From positions 1 to 36,414 of IMG/VR virus record IMGVR_UViG_3300028654_000004: a stretch of 36,414 nt of DNA. The stretch is one strand, 5' to 3'. Source of the DNA: a virus. Positions 29,746 through 36,414 of the stretch are shown here, piece after piece. Position 1 is the stretch's first letter, and each line of letters starts with the position of its first letter. The notes beneath the pieces are model-generated. The model saw only the letters and a program-made list of their open reading frames with translations, did not search any database and was not told the origin of the DNA. Both the position numbers and the translations under genes were made by a program.

Positions 29746-31189
29746 CGTTATTGAGTTGCGCCCCCAGCCCGGCAGACAGGAGCAGTTCCTTTCCTCGTCT
29801 GCCGATATTGTTATATTCGGCGGGGCGGCCGGCGGTGGAAAAACCTGGGGGCTGCTGCTTGAGCCGTTGCGGCACATCAACAACCCGAAGTTTGGCGCGG
29901 TCATCTTCCGCCGCACCGTCCCCGAGTTGACCCGAGAGGGCGGTATATGGGATGAGGCCGGGGATATGTACCCGCTGTTGGGCGCCGTGCCAAACCAGAA
30001 TGAGCACGCCTTCAAGTTTGCGAGTGGGGCGAAGATTGGTTTTGGCGCTATCCAGTATGATACGGATTTACAGAGCTGGCGTAGCGCTCAAATCCCGCTG
30101 ATCGGCTTCGATCAGTTAGAGACGTTCACGGCCAAGCAGTTCTTCTACATGATGAGCCGCAACCGCTCCATGTCGGGCGTTCGTGGCTACATTCGCGCAA
30201 CCTGTAACCCGGAGCCGGGCTGGTTGGCTGACTTCCTGGCGTGGTGGATTGCGGATGATGGCTACGCCGATTTATCCCGTGTTGGGAGATTGCGTTATTT
30301 TGTGCGCCTGCAGGATGTGACGCACTGGGCAGACACGGCGCAAGAGTTGATAGACCGATTCCCCGGCAGTCTGCCAAAGTCTGTTACGTTCATCGTATCG
30401 ACAATCTTTGACAATAAGATTTTGCTGGCTAAAGACCCCGGCTATCTCTCCAACCTTCAGGCGCAAGACCTGGTAGACCGCGAGCGGCTGTTGGGTGACG
30501 CAAAGCGCGGCGGCAACTGGAAGATACAGCCGACGGCGGGCAAGGTATTCAATCGAGCCTGGTTCCAGATTGTTCCGGCCGCGCCCGCCAATGGTTCGAT
30601 TGTGCGTTTTTGGGATCTGGCCGCCACTGAGAAGAAAATAGGCGGGAAGAAAAAGAACGATCCCGACTATACCGCCAGCACGAAGATGCAAAAGACGGGC
30701 GGTATTTACTACATTCTGGATGCGACCGCTGACCAGATCGACCCAGCGCAAACGGACACGCAAATCAAGAACCTGGCGGGCCAGGATGGCAAGCAGGTAG
30801 CAGTGCGCTTTGAGCGCGAGGGCGGCGCAAGTGGAAAGCGGGACAGTGTACACAATGTAACGATGCTGGCCGGCTACGATGTGGTTGGCGTAGAGCCGCA
30901 GGGCGACAAAGTGACACGCGCTAAAGCTTTCAGTGCCCAGGCACTAGCGGGAAATGTCAAAATCGTTGAGGGCGCATGGAATGAGATGTGGCTTGTCCAG
31001 ATGCACGGCTTCCCCGAGTTGCCGCACGACGACATACCAGACAGCGCCAGCGGGGCGTTCAATGAGCTGGTGGAGATCGAGATTGACTGGGGAGAAAGCA
31101 CTGGCGCTGGACAGGTTGAGGAGTATAATAACCCGTGGCAGATCGGAGGCGGCGATTTTACCCCGCCCTGGCTGGAAGGTAATCAATGA
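29732..31189 (+). CDS. terL: Terminase large subunit
   Basis: 485 residues. ATPase: Walker A GGAAGGGKT (30-38), RRT (60-62), Walker B LIGFDQLE (D127, E130), CNPEP (158-162). Nuclease: FWDLAAT (D295), FEREGGASG (E361/E363) and PHDDIPDSASGAF (D433/D434/D437). This is the complete motor for packaging. The pattern GGAAGGGKT...RRTVPEL and the DDIPDS end match terminases paired with Mu-like portals. Its stop overlaps the portal start (ATGA). Confidence 0.95.
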   Translation: MAENSVIELRPQPGRQEQFLSSSADIVIFGGAAGGGKTWGLLLEPLRHINNPKFGAVIFRRTVPELTREGGIWDEAGDMYPLLGAVPNQNEHAFKFASGAKIGFGAIQYDTDLQSWRSAQIPLIGFDQLETFTAKQFFYMMSRNRSMSGVRGYIRATCNPEPGWLADFLAWWIADDGYADLSRVGRLRYFVRLQDVTHWADTAQELIDRFPGSLPKSVTFIVSTIFDNKILLAKDPGYLSNLQAQDLVDRERLLGDAKRGGNWKIQPTAGKVFNRAWFQIVPAAPANGSIVRFWDLAATEKKIGGKKKNDPDYTASTKMQKTGGIYYILDATADQIDPAQTDTQIKNLAGQDGKQVAVRFEREGGASGKRDSVHNVTMLAGYDVVGVEPQGDKVTRAKAFSAQALAGNVKIVEGAWNEMWLVQMHGFPELPHDDIPDSASGAFNELVEIEIDWGESTGAGQVEEYNNPWQIGGGDFTPPWLEGNQ

Positions 31190-32745
31190 CACGTAAACGA
31201 CACGCAACAAAAACAGTGAACTTGGAAGCCGCGCCCATGCCGTCCCTGTCTCCACTCGGGGCGCATAGCACGCTGAACAACGCCAATCCAGGCGTAGCGC
31301 AGCCAGCGACCACGGATGACGGTACTCAGATCATGCTCTACGAGCGCGGCACATCCGGCCTGCGTGCGTTTGCGGGCTTCGTTACCGAGGCCTACAATAC
31401 ACAACTCACCTGGCCGACCGTAGAGCCGCTATATCGCCGCTTGATTCGCAGCACCCCGGAGATGGTAGTGGTGCGCCAGGCGTTCACGACTTGGGCGCGT
31501 GGCACAGACATGATCTGTGACTTGCCCGAAGATGCGAACGACGATGACAAGAAATTTCAAGAGTTTTTCTATCAGTGCATGAACCAGGACTTAGAGGGCG
31601 GCCTTGACCGCTTCAAAGAGACGATGGTTGCCAACGTGCCGTTCTACGGCTGGGGATGGTGGGAAGTCGTGCCGGGTATCCGTAGCTCGAAGTGGGTACC
31701 TCCGACAGTGGACGATAAAAGTCCAGACCCGTGGCGCTCTCGATTTGACGATGGCCTGATTGGCTTCCGCCGCCTGGCGTTTCGCTCCCCGTCGTCCTTC
31801 TACCGCTGGGAGTTCGACACCCGCAAGCACCTAACGGGCATGATCCAGCGCGACTGGCCCGCGTTTACCCCTGTGGCTATCCCGCTCAACGAATCGCTAC
31901 ATATGACGTTCGGAGATCCCAACAACCCCGAAGGCCTGTCACCACTCGAGGCCGTTTGGCGCTTGGAGCGTTTGCGCTTCGGGTTGGAGGTAGTGCAGGG
32001 GATTGGCTTCGAGCACAGCGCTGGGTATCTGGACATTACCAAGAGCACGCCGGGAGCGTTTGGCGCTACGGACCTGAAAAATATCAGCGATGCGGCCCGC
32101 GCCATTTTGAGCGCGCAGGCTGGAAATTATGCAGTCTGGCCCAACGGCGTTGTGGGTGCCGTAAAGGATACGCCATTTGCCGCAGCCGCCACGATCCTTG
32201 ACGCGATCAAACACTACAGCGTGCTGATGCTGACCGTCTACATGATGTCATTCCTCGGGCTCAATAGCATGACCAATGGCGGCAGCCGGGCCGCGACCGG
32301 CGACGTGTCGCAGCTGGGCGTCGTCAACTTCAATAGCATGATGGAAGGCTTCGCCGGCCAGTTCTACAATCAGGCATTCCGTCGCCTGTGGAACTGGAAT
32401 AAAGCCAGCTTCCCGCAGTCGCAAGGCCTGCACTCAATCCGCTTTACTGAAGTTTCGAAAGATTACGCGCTGACCGAATTGAGCCAGTTTATCACCGCGT
32501 TCAGCGGCGTGTTTGCCGTGAGCGATGACGACAACAAGGCCGTCCGCCAGCGCAGCGGCTTCCTCCCTGAGACCGTGCCGGACACGACCGAAGAACCAAC
32601 CCCGCCACCAGACGCAACGGATGAGAACCAACCTCCGGCTGATGGCGGCGCGGAAGAGCAGCCCAAGCCGGGCGAGTTCTCGCACCGGGCGCAATTGGCA
32701 CAGCTGCTCATGCAGGAAGAAAACCATGCCCGCGCCCGCCGTTGA
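31186..32745 (+). CDS. Portal protein (Mu gp29-like, DUF935)
   Basis: 519 residues, directly after the large terminase. Family features: FVTEAYNTQLTWPTVEPLYR and AFTTWARGTDMICDL near the front, FYGWGWWEVVPG (about 150-161), SFYRWEFDT, then SPLEAVWRLERLRFGLEVVQ and FEHSAGYLDI (a helical stem), NSMTNGGSRAATGDVSQLGV (the conserved loop of this family) and FRRLWNWN. The C-terminal 75 residues are P/D/E-rich. It forms the dodecameric DNA gate. It overlaps the next gene by 20 bases. Confidence 0.88.
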   Translation: MTRKRHATKTVNLEAAPMPSLSPLGAHSTLNNANPGVAQPATTDDGTQIMLYERGTSGLRAFAGFVTEAYNTQLTWPTVEPLYRRLIRSTPEMVVVRQAFTTWARGTDMICDLPEDANDDDKKFQEFFYQCMNQDLEGGLDRFKETMVANVPFYGWGWWEVVPGIRSSKWVPPTVDDKSPDPWRSRFDDGLIGFRRLAFRSPSSFYRWEFDTRKHLTGMIQRDWPAFTPVAIPLNESLHMTFGDPNNPEGLSPLEAVWRLERLRFGLEVVQGIGFEHSAGYLDITKSTPGAFGATDLKNISDAARAILSAQAGNYAVWPNGVVGAVKDTPFAAAATILDAIKHYSVLMLTVYMMSFLGLNSMTNGGSRAATGDVSQLGVVNFNSMMEGFAGQFYNQAFRRLWNWNKASFPQSQGLHSIRFTEVSKDYALTELSQFITAFSGVFAVSDDDNKAVRQRSGFLPETVPDTTEEPTPPPDATDENQPPADGGAEEQPKPGEFSHRAQLAQLLMQEENHARARR

Positions 32746-33364
32746 ACTGACTGCTAAAATCCTGGTAGAACTGGGGCTTGGTAACTATTCCTCGACCCGC
32801 TCCGACCTATGGTACAGCGTCTATTCTGCGGTGTATGGTGCGGCTGGGCAGAACGACATGAGCGGTTTCCGCTACGCCATGAAGAAGGCCATCACTACAG
32901 CATTCCTTGATGCGGCAGAGACGGCCTGGCAGGACGGTGGCAATCGGCTGCCGCTAGAAAAAGACGTTCAGGAAGTTTACCAGGCCATGCTTGACCAGCA
33001 GACGGGCGCGATCGACGACCTAGTGACGACCGTAAAGGCGTTTGCGCGAAATGACGATAACACCGACCAGCAGTATCACGCATTCGCCACTGCCCGCGCT
33101 GATGGGTATGCCGACGGCCTGGACGGGCTGTATGGCAGGATCAAAGTTTTGTCAGCGGGCAACAAGATGCTGACGTTCGACGGCGACGACGGCGCGGAGA
33201 GTTGCGCGGATTGCCAGCGCATGAAGGGCCAGCGCCATCGCGCTTCATGGTGGGAATCGCACGGGCTTGTCCCGCGGCCCGGAAACGATAACTATGAATG
33301 CGGGAACTGGAAGCACTGTCACCATTTTCTCAGAGACGACGAAGGAGCGATGTATACATTATGA
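32726..33364 (+). CDS. Minor head protein (Mu gpF-like)
   Basis: Start ATG 32726 (GGAAG about 8 bases ahead); the frame from 32525 lies inside the portal gene. The 212-residue protein is helical in front (RYAMKKAITTAFLDAAETAW). It ends with the gpF-type cysteine/histidine cluster: C160-ADC163, H171, YECGNWKHCHH (190-200). In this family the motif follows a TFDGDDGAES-like turn, as here. It sits inside the portal and helps head assembly and DNA release. Confidence 0.8.
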   Translation: MPAPAVELTAKILVELGLGNYSSTRSDLWYSVYSAVYGAAGQNDMSGFRYAMKKAITTAFLDAAETAWQDGGNRLPLEKDVQEVYQAMLDQQTGAIDDLVTTVKAFARNDDNTDQQYHAFATARADGYADGLDGLYGRIKVLSAGNKMLTFDGDDGAESCADCQRMKGQRHRASWWESHGLVPRPGNDNYECGNWKHCHHFLRDDEGAMYTL

Positions 33365-33597
33365 ACACTTACAATGCTGTGGCTACACCAGAAACTACGT
33401 CCACGACCGCTGTCATTGCCGATGGGTACGGAAAAGGCAAACTGCGCGATGGTAAAAAGTTCTACCGCGCGCGTTTTGTCGTGATGGGCGCAGAGCGCTA
33501 CTCCAGGCGCATTGCCAAAACCGCCACCACCGCGCTGGTCTATGGGCGCATGGTTCTGGCGCGACTGGGGCGTCTCCAAAAGGTAGCGAATGCTTGA
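33361..33597 (+). CDS. Small basic protein, 78 aa
   Basis: ATG 33361 overlaps the previous TGA. The product GYGKGKLRDGKKFYRARFVV, MGAERYSRRIAKTATTALVY is basic and helical. Not recognised; it lies within the head operon and may be an assembly factor. Confidence 0.5.
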   Translation: MNTYNAVATPETTSTTAVIADGYGKGKLRDGKKFYRARFVVMGAERYSRRIAKTATTALVYGRMVLARLGRLQKVANA

Positions 33598-33778
33598 CGC
33601 TGAACGCGAGTTTTGGATAACCCAGCGGGCCGCGCTTATCAAGCGGGCTTTGGCGTTGCAGGAAGAACGCGCCGCGCTGCTGGAGCAGGTCGCCGCAATT
33701 GAGCGGGCGTATGGATTGAAACCGCACGCCACACGCACAGAAAGATACCCTGCGCCAATTACCCTTGTTGAAGATTGA
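33590..33778 (+). CDS. Small coiled-coil protein, 62 aa
   Basis: It overlaps the previous gene by 8 bases. The peptide MLDAEREFWITQRAALIKRA, LALQEERAALLEQVAAIERA is a coiled coil over nearly its whole length. Last gene before the terminator at 33846. Function unknown. Confidence 0.55.
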   Translation: MLDAEREFWITQRAALIKRALALQEERAALLEQVAAIERAYGLKPHATRTERYPAPITLVED

Positions 33779-33793
33779 TAGTTGTGGTAGTAT
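33765..33793 (+). promoter_or_regulatory. Possible promoter before head protease/capsid genes
   Basis: TTGTTG (33765-33770), 17-base spacer, TAGTAT (33788-33793); shifted by three, TTGAAG and TATCTT fit equally. The leader 33800-33908 carries a terminator hairpin. Confidence 0.5.
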
Positions 33794-33845
33794 CTTGACA
33801 TAGCGGTACGCATTCGTGCGGCCCGCACAATAACAGGAAACGCGC

Positions 33846-33889
33846 AAGCGGTGCCCGTTTGGTCTCAGGACCAGCGGACACCGCTTTTT
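33846..33889 (+). terminator. Intrinsic terminator or attenuator before head protease gene
   Basis: AAGCGGTG (33846-33853) pairs with CACCGCTT (33879-33886), extended by CCG with CGG after one mismatch, with an inner TGGTC-tca-GGACCA hairpin. TTTTT (33885-33889) follows. Only 20 bases separate it from ATG 33909. It splits packaging genes from shell genes. Confidence 0.85.
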
Positions 33890-33908
33890 GTTTTCAGGAG
33901 CCAATACA

Positions 33909-35276
33909 ATGCCGCGTAAAGTAAAAGAGATTAGCAACGTCATGTTTGTGGAGCTTGCTTCGGGTGCGCCTGATACCGTCGCAACGATTGACGGTATGGC
34001 CCCCGGCTCATTCGTCTCCATGAGCGGGAAGCGCATCACGATCAACGCGGCGGAGTTTGGGGAGTACATCGCCCATACTCAGAGCGTGCTCGATAGCACG
34101 AAAGACAGCAACGGTAATATCGTTGGCCTGCCGATTGACCAGGACGGGCACGACCACAAGGGCGGCGCGGGCTGGATTGTCGGCGTGGAGCGTGACCCAT
34201 CCCGCAGCATCCTGCGCTTTGCAGTGCGCTGGACACAGATAGGCGCTGATCTGATCGGCGGCAACATCCGGCGCTTTTTCTCTCCCAGTTTCGACCCTGA
34301 GCAAAAAGTTATCTTGGGCGGATCCATGACCAACAGCCCAGCCAGCCGCGACAGCCAGTATCGTATGATGCTACGCCCCACCGAATTGTCCGCCAATATC
34401 CAGGCGTTCGCAATCAGCGATAGTATGGGCTCAATTGTCGCCGGCGTGTGCGATGAGTTCCACGAGCAATTCGGATGTATGGACATGATGAACATAGTGG
34501 ATGAAGACGCTTATTTCCGTGTCTTTCAGTGGCCGTCATCCCCAGAGGTCTACGATGATTACTTGGTTGCCGTCTCGTATGACGGAGACGATTTATACAA
34601 GGTCGGTTATACCGTTGATGGCACGACCGGCGAAGTTGTATTCACCCCCCGCCCCGAATGGGTGGGCTTGAAAATCACTTATCAGGAGCAGCCCCAAATG
34701 GTTGAACAATCCGCTTTTGTAAAGGATTTGACCAAGCTTTTGCAGCGTTTCACCGGGCAGAAACCGACGCCCGATAACGGAAAAAACGAACAAGGAGCAA
34801 GCGATATGGCTAACGGTGCAACACCAACCACTGCCGATCTGATGGCTTCACCCGAGGCCGTCGCATTGATCGAAGAGCGCGTCAATCAGCGCGCTGCTGA
34901 ACTCGCCAAGCAGGCCGAACGCAAGGGCCAAATTGAAGACTTTGCCGCAAAGATGACCGGCGGCGAAACTGGCAAGGGCTACGGTCTCGCTTATCCCAAA
35001 GACAAAATGGTTGCCACCCTGCTGGCTATGCCGGAAGCGCAAGCCGCCGAGATCATGGCGATGCTCGAGGCAAAGGCCGTCAAGTTTGTGGAGTTGGGCC
35101 ACGGCCACGATTTCACCGACAACAAAGAAGCCGTCCCCGCGCAGTATGTCCAGCTCCTGAAGGAGTGGGTCAAGGGCGGGAAGACTGCCGATGAGTTTTT
35201 CTCCGTCAATCCCGAGATCGGCAAAGCCGAACAATTCGACCTGTCGGCCTATGAGCCGAAGAAGGAAGGCAAATAA
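33909..35276 (+). CDS. Head maturation protease/scaffold (Mu gpI-like)
   Basis: Start ATG 33909 has AGGAG eight bases ahead; the frame from 33888 covers the terminator. Of 455 residues, the first 150 are the protease: LPIDQDGHDHKGGAGWI (H81, H83), LRFAVRWTQIGADLI, RRFFSPSF (S125), the H and S of the phage I-like protease family. A middle insert (residues 190-260) follows the MNIVDEDAYFRVFQWP segment. The last 156 residues are a helical scaffold with charge-rich coiled coils, which may also be made alone. It cleaves itself and scaffold during head assembly. Confidence 0.85.
   Translation: MPRKVKEISNVMFVELASGAPDTVATIDGMAPGSFVSMSGKRITINAAEFGEYIAHTQSVLDSTKDSNGNIVGLPIDQDGHDHKGGAGWIVGVERDPSRSILRFAVRWTQIGADLIGGNIRRFFSPSFDPEQKVILGGSMTNSPASRDSQYRMMLRPTELSANIQAFAISDSMGSIVAGVCDEFHEQFGCMDMMNIVDEDAYFRVFQWPSSPEVYDDYLVAVSYDGDDLYKVGYTVDGTTGEVVFTPRPEWVGLKITYQEQPQMVEQSAFVKDLTKLLQRFTGQKPTPDNGKNEQGASDMANGATPTTADLMASPEAVALIEERVNQRAAELAKQAERKGQIEDFAAKMTGGETGKGYGLAYPKDKMVATLLAMPEAQAAEIMAMLEAKAVKFVELGHGHDFTDNKEAVPAQYVQLLKEWVKGGKTADEFFSVNPEIGKAEQFDLSAYEPKKEGK
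34806..35276 (+). CDS. Nested in-frame scaffold protein (Mu gpZ-like)
   Basis: Within the protease gene an ideal ribosome site AAGGAG (34792-34797) stands eight bases before an in-frame ATG (34806, residue 300 of the long protein). It would give a 156-residue product (MANGATPTTADLMASPEAVA and on) that is helical, A/E/K-rich and acidic at the end, as expected for a scaffold. Mu gpZ within gpI and lambda Nu3 within C use the same device. It should be made in excess over the protease and removed before DNA enters. Confidence 0.8.
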   Translation: MANGATPTTADLMASPEAVALIEERVNQRAAELAKQAERKGQIEDFAAKMTGGETGKGYGLAYPKDKMVATLLAMPEAQAAEIMAMLEAKAVKFVELGHGHDFTDNKEAVPAQYVQLLKEWVKGGKTADEFFSVNPEIGKAEQFDLSAYEPKKEGK

Positions 35277-35734
35277 TGACCACGCTTGCAAACGATATCA
35301 GCATCCGTGTGCTGGGTGACGAGTTCACCCGCGACTATCCGGCCTCCGTTGTGGCTGGGCAGACCATCTACAAAGGCGCGCCCGTCATCATCGACCAGAG
35401 CGTCGACACCACCAACCTCGTGACCGCCGATGGCGTGACCTGCGTTGACGGTGACGTCTTCGTTGGCATTGCGGCCGGCAAAGTCACAACGACCACGGGC
35501 GGCGCTGCACAGCGCGTGACCGTTCACGGCTACCCGGAAATCATCGGCATCCCGTCGACCGTCTTCACCGTGGCCGACCTGGGCAAGACCGTGTACGTCT
35601 CTGCGTTCACCGCTACCGGGCTGACGCTCTCCGCCTCCAATGGCGCTTACCCGAAGATCGGCACCCTGTTCGATGTCTACAACGGGTATGCCTGGATCGA
35701 GTTGGTCGCCCCCGCCGTGTTGGATGTCCCGTAA
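35276..35734 (+). CDS. Capsid decoration / cement-like protein, 152 aa
   Basis: One-base overlap (TAATG) with the scaffold gene. The product VAGQTIYKGAPVIIDQSVDT, GVTCVDGDVFVGIAAGKV, RVTVHGYPEI, ADLGKTVYVSAFTATGLTLS resembles the beta-rich DUF2190-type and other phage decoration proteins with GxxxYKGxPV and D-x-F-x-GIA steps. Position between protease/scaffold and capsid is usual for this class. It likely binds and stabilises the shell. Confidence 0.72.
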   Translation: MTTLANDISIRVLGDEFTRDYPASVVAGQTIYKGAPVIIDQSVDTTNLVTADGVTCVDGDVFVGIAAGKVTTTTGGAAQRVTVHGYPEIIGIPSTVFTVADLGKTVYVSAFTATGLTLSASNGAYPKIGTLFDVYNGYAWIELVAPAVLDVP

Positions 35735-35747
35735 AGGAAAATGACAA

Positions 35748-36414
35748 ATGACTATTACCACGAACGTTCCCGATTTCATGGTGATTGGCGCTCGCACGGG
35801 CTTCCTGGCCGCGATTGACCTGGACGCGCCTTCCGATTACAAGCGCTTTGCCACCACCGTAAACATGACCAGCAAAGAATTGACGCTGGTTGACCTGGGC
35901 GGCGCGCCTATGCCTGTTTCCGCAAAGGGCAGACGTGAACAGCAAGACTTCATCGAAAAGACCATGAAGATCAACTCCCTGCCCTGGGAAATCACCGTTC
36001 CGATTTCTTGGAACGCGATTCAGGACGACCAAACCGGCACCCTGAACAACAAGGTCCGTGCAGCGGGCGAGAACTTCATGATCGACATGAACCGCCTGTG
36101 CTTCGACATGCTCGATAAGGGCAACGTCACCACGACCTACCCCGCCGGCTACGATGGCCTCGCTTTATTCTCCGCTTCGCACGTTGACAGCGGCGGCAAG
36201 TACACCACCGTGCAGAGCAACACCAACAGCAAGAGCCTGACCCCCGACAACTTCAACACCGTCCGCGCTGCTGGCCGCAAGTTCGTCAACGATCAGAACG
36301 TGCCGTGGAACTTCACGCACAACCTGCTGATCGTCAACCCCGACGACGAACGCAATGCCGCACAGATCAAGTCCAACCCGTGGGTTGGCTTCTCCGCTGA
36401 CCGCACCGTCAACC
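35748..36414 (+). CDS. Major capsid protein, N-terminal part (Mu gpT-like)
   Basis: ATG 35748 is chosen over ATG 35741, which lies in another frame; AAAGGAAA stands 8-15 bases ahead. The frame MTITTNVPDFMVIGARTGFL is open to the window end and continues at base 1 (the end copy 36288-36414 repeats 1-127). Features of the gpT family: TVNMTSKELTLVDLGGAPMP, FIEKTMKINSLPWEITVPIS and YDGLALFSASHVDSG. Together the two parts make 300 residues. It forms the head shell. The terminator at 1341 ends its unit. Confidence 0.9.
   Translation, partial: MTITTNVPDFMVIGARTGFLAAIDLDAPSDYKRFATTVNMTSKELTLVDLGGAPMPVSAKGRREQQDFIEKTMKINSLPWEITVPISWNAIQDDQTGTLNNKVRAAGENFMIDMNRLCFDMLDKGNVTTTYPAGYDGLALFSASHVDSGGKYTTVQSNTNSKSLTPDNFNTVRAAGRKFVNDQNVPWNFTHNLLIVNPDDERNAAQIKSNPWVGFSADRTVN
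36288..36414. repeat. Terminal direct repeat, right copy (circular closure)
   Basis: Identical to bases 1-127, in frame with the capsid gene. Joining 36287 to 1 gives one continuous capsid reading frame. Confidence 0.95.

Noticed and set aside
33795-33831. TTGACA at 33795 as a consensus promoter
   Set aside because: No acceptable -10 box lies 16-18 bases downstream; the next candidate is 25 bases away.

Overview
The window is a complete, circularly permuted genome of a tailed bacteriophage. The first and last 127 bases are identical (1-127 = 36288-36414), and joining them restores an intact 300-residue major capsid gene split by the window ends. The unit genome is therefore 36,287 bp, closed as a circle by the assembly. 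The particle is inferred to be a siphovirus with a hybrid plan. The head is built from Mu-type parts (gp29-like portal, gpF-like minor head protein, gpI-like protease with nested scaffold, gpT-like capsid). The tail is of the long non-contractile kind (tail tube, frameshifted assembly chaperone, tape measure, distal tail proteins, fibres). No transposase, integrase or sheath gene was seen. Host is not certain. A GH25 lysozyme without recognisable spanins and a phage lipoprotein with a TP/TE-rich stalk, a style frequent in Chloroflexota (Anaerolineae-like) proteins, suggest a Chloroflexota or other monoderm host. This is inference.

Layout. Plus strand, 26.3 kb through the junction to 13.5 kb: VRR-NUC nuclease, a block of small membrane and DNA-binding-like proteins, terminase, portal, minor head protein, protease/scaffold, decoration protein, capsid, head completion genes, tail tube, chaperone, tape measure, baseplate and fibre proteins, GH25 endolysin and a holin-like membrane protein. 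Then 13.7-15.0 kb carries a short plus-strand unit (metallophosphoesterase plus two small genes) with its own promoter and a structured leader. Minus strand, 24.7 down to 15.3 kb: the early/replication operon, tightly packed with many ATGA stop-start overlaps. It holds small accessory proteins, a single-strand-DNA-binding-like protein, a PD-(D/E)xK nuclease, an HTH replication initiator with iteron-like dyads inside its gene, an HNH protein, a primase-polymerase/DnaB-helicase fusion, a D12-class adenine methyltransferase, zinc-ribbon proteins, and a small holin-like protein last. A convergent hairpin terminator lies at 15.25 kb.

Control. At 24.79-24.89 kb two near-consensus promoters diverge: one leftward into the early operon, one rightward into a XRE-family repressor whose start codon lies about 7 nt after the -10 box, i.e. 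a leaderless cI-like arrangement. A second near-consensus leftward promoter at 21.95-21.98 kb overlaps a perfect 13-bp palindrome and makes a structured leader whose last hairpin contains the ribosome binding site of the nuclease gene. Next to the repressor is a pentapeptide-repeat protein with 29 nearly identical 15-bp units.

How it works together (inference): the repressor controls the early operon; the HTH initiator binds its iterons and recruits the primase-helicase, with DNA protected by methylation; the late plus-strand operon packages DNA and builds the particle; lysozyme and one or both holin candidates release it. A repressor with no integrase points to a plasmid-like prophage or a pseudolysogenic/virulent life style.
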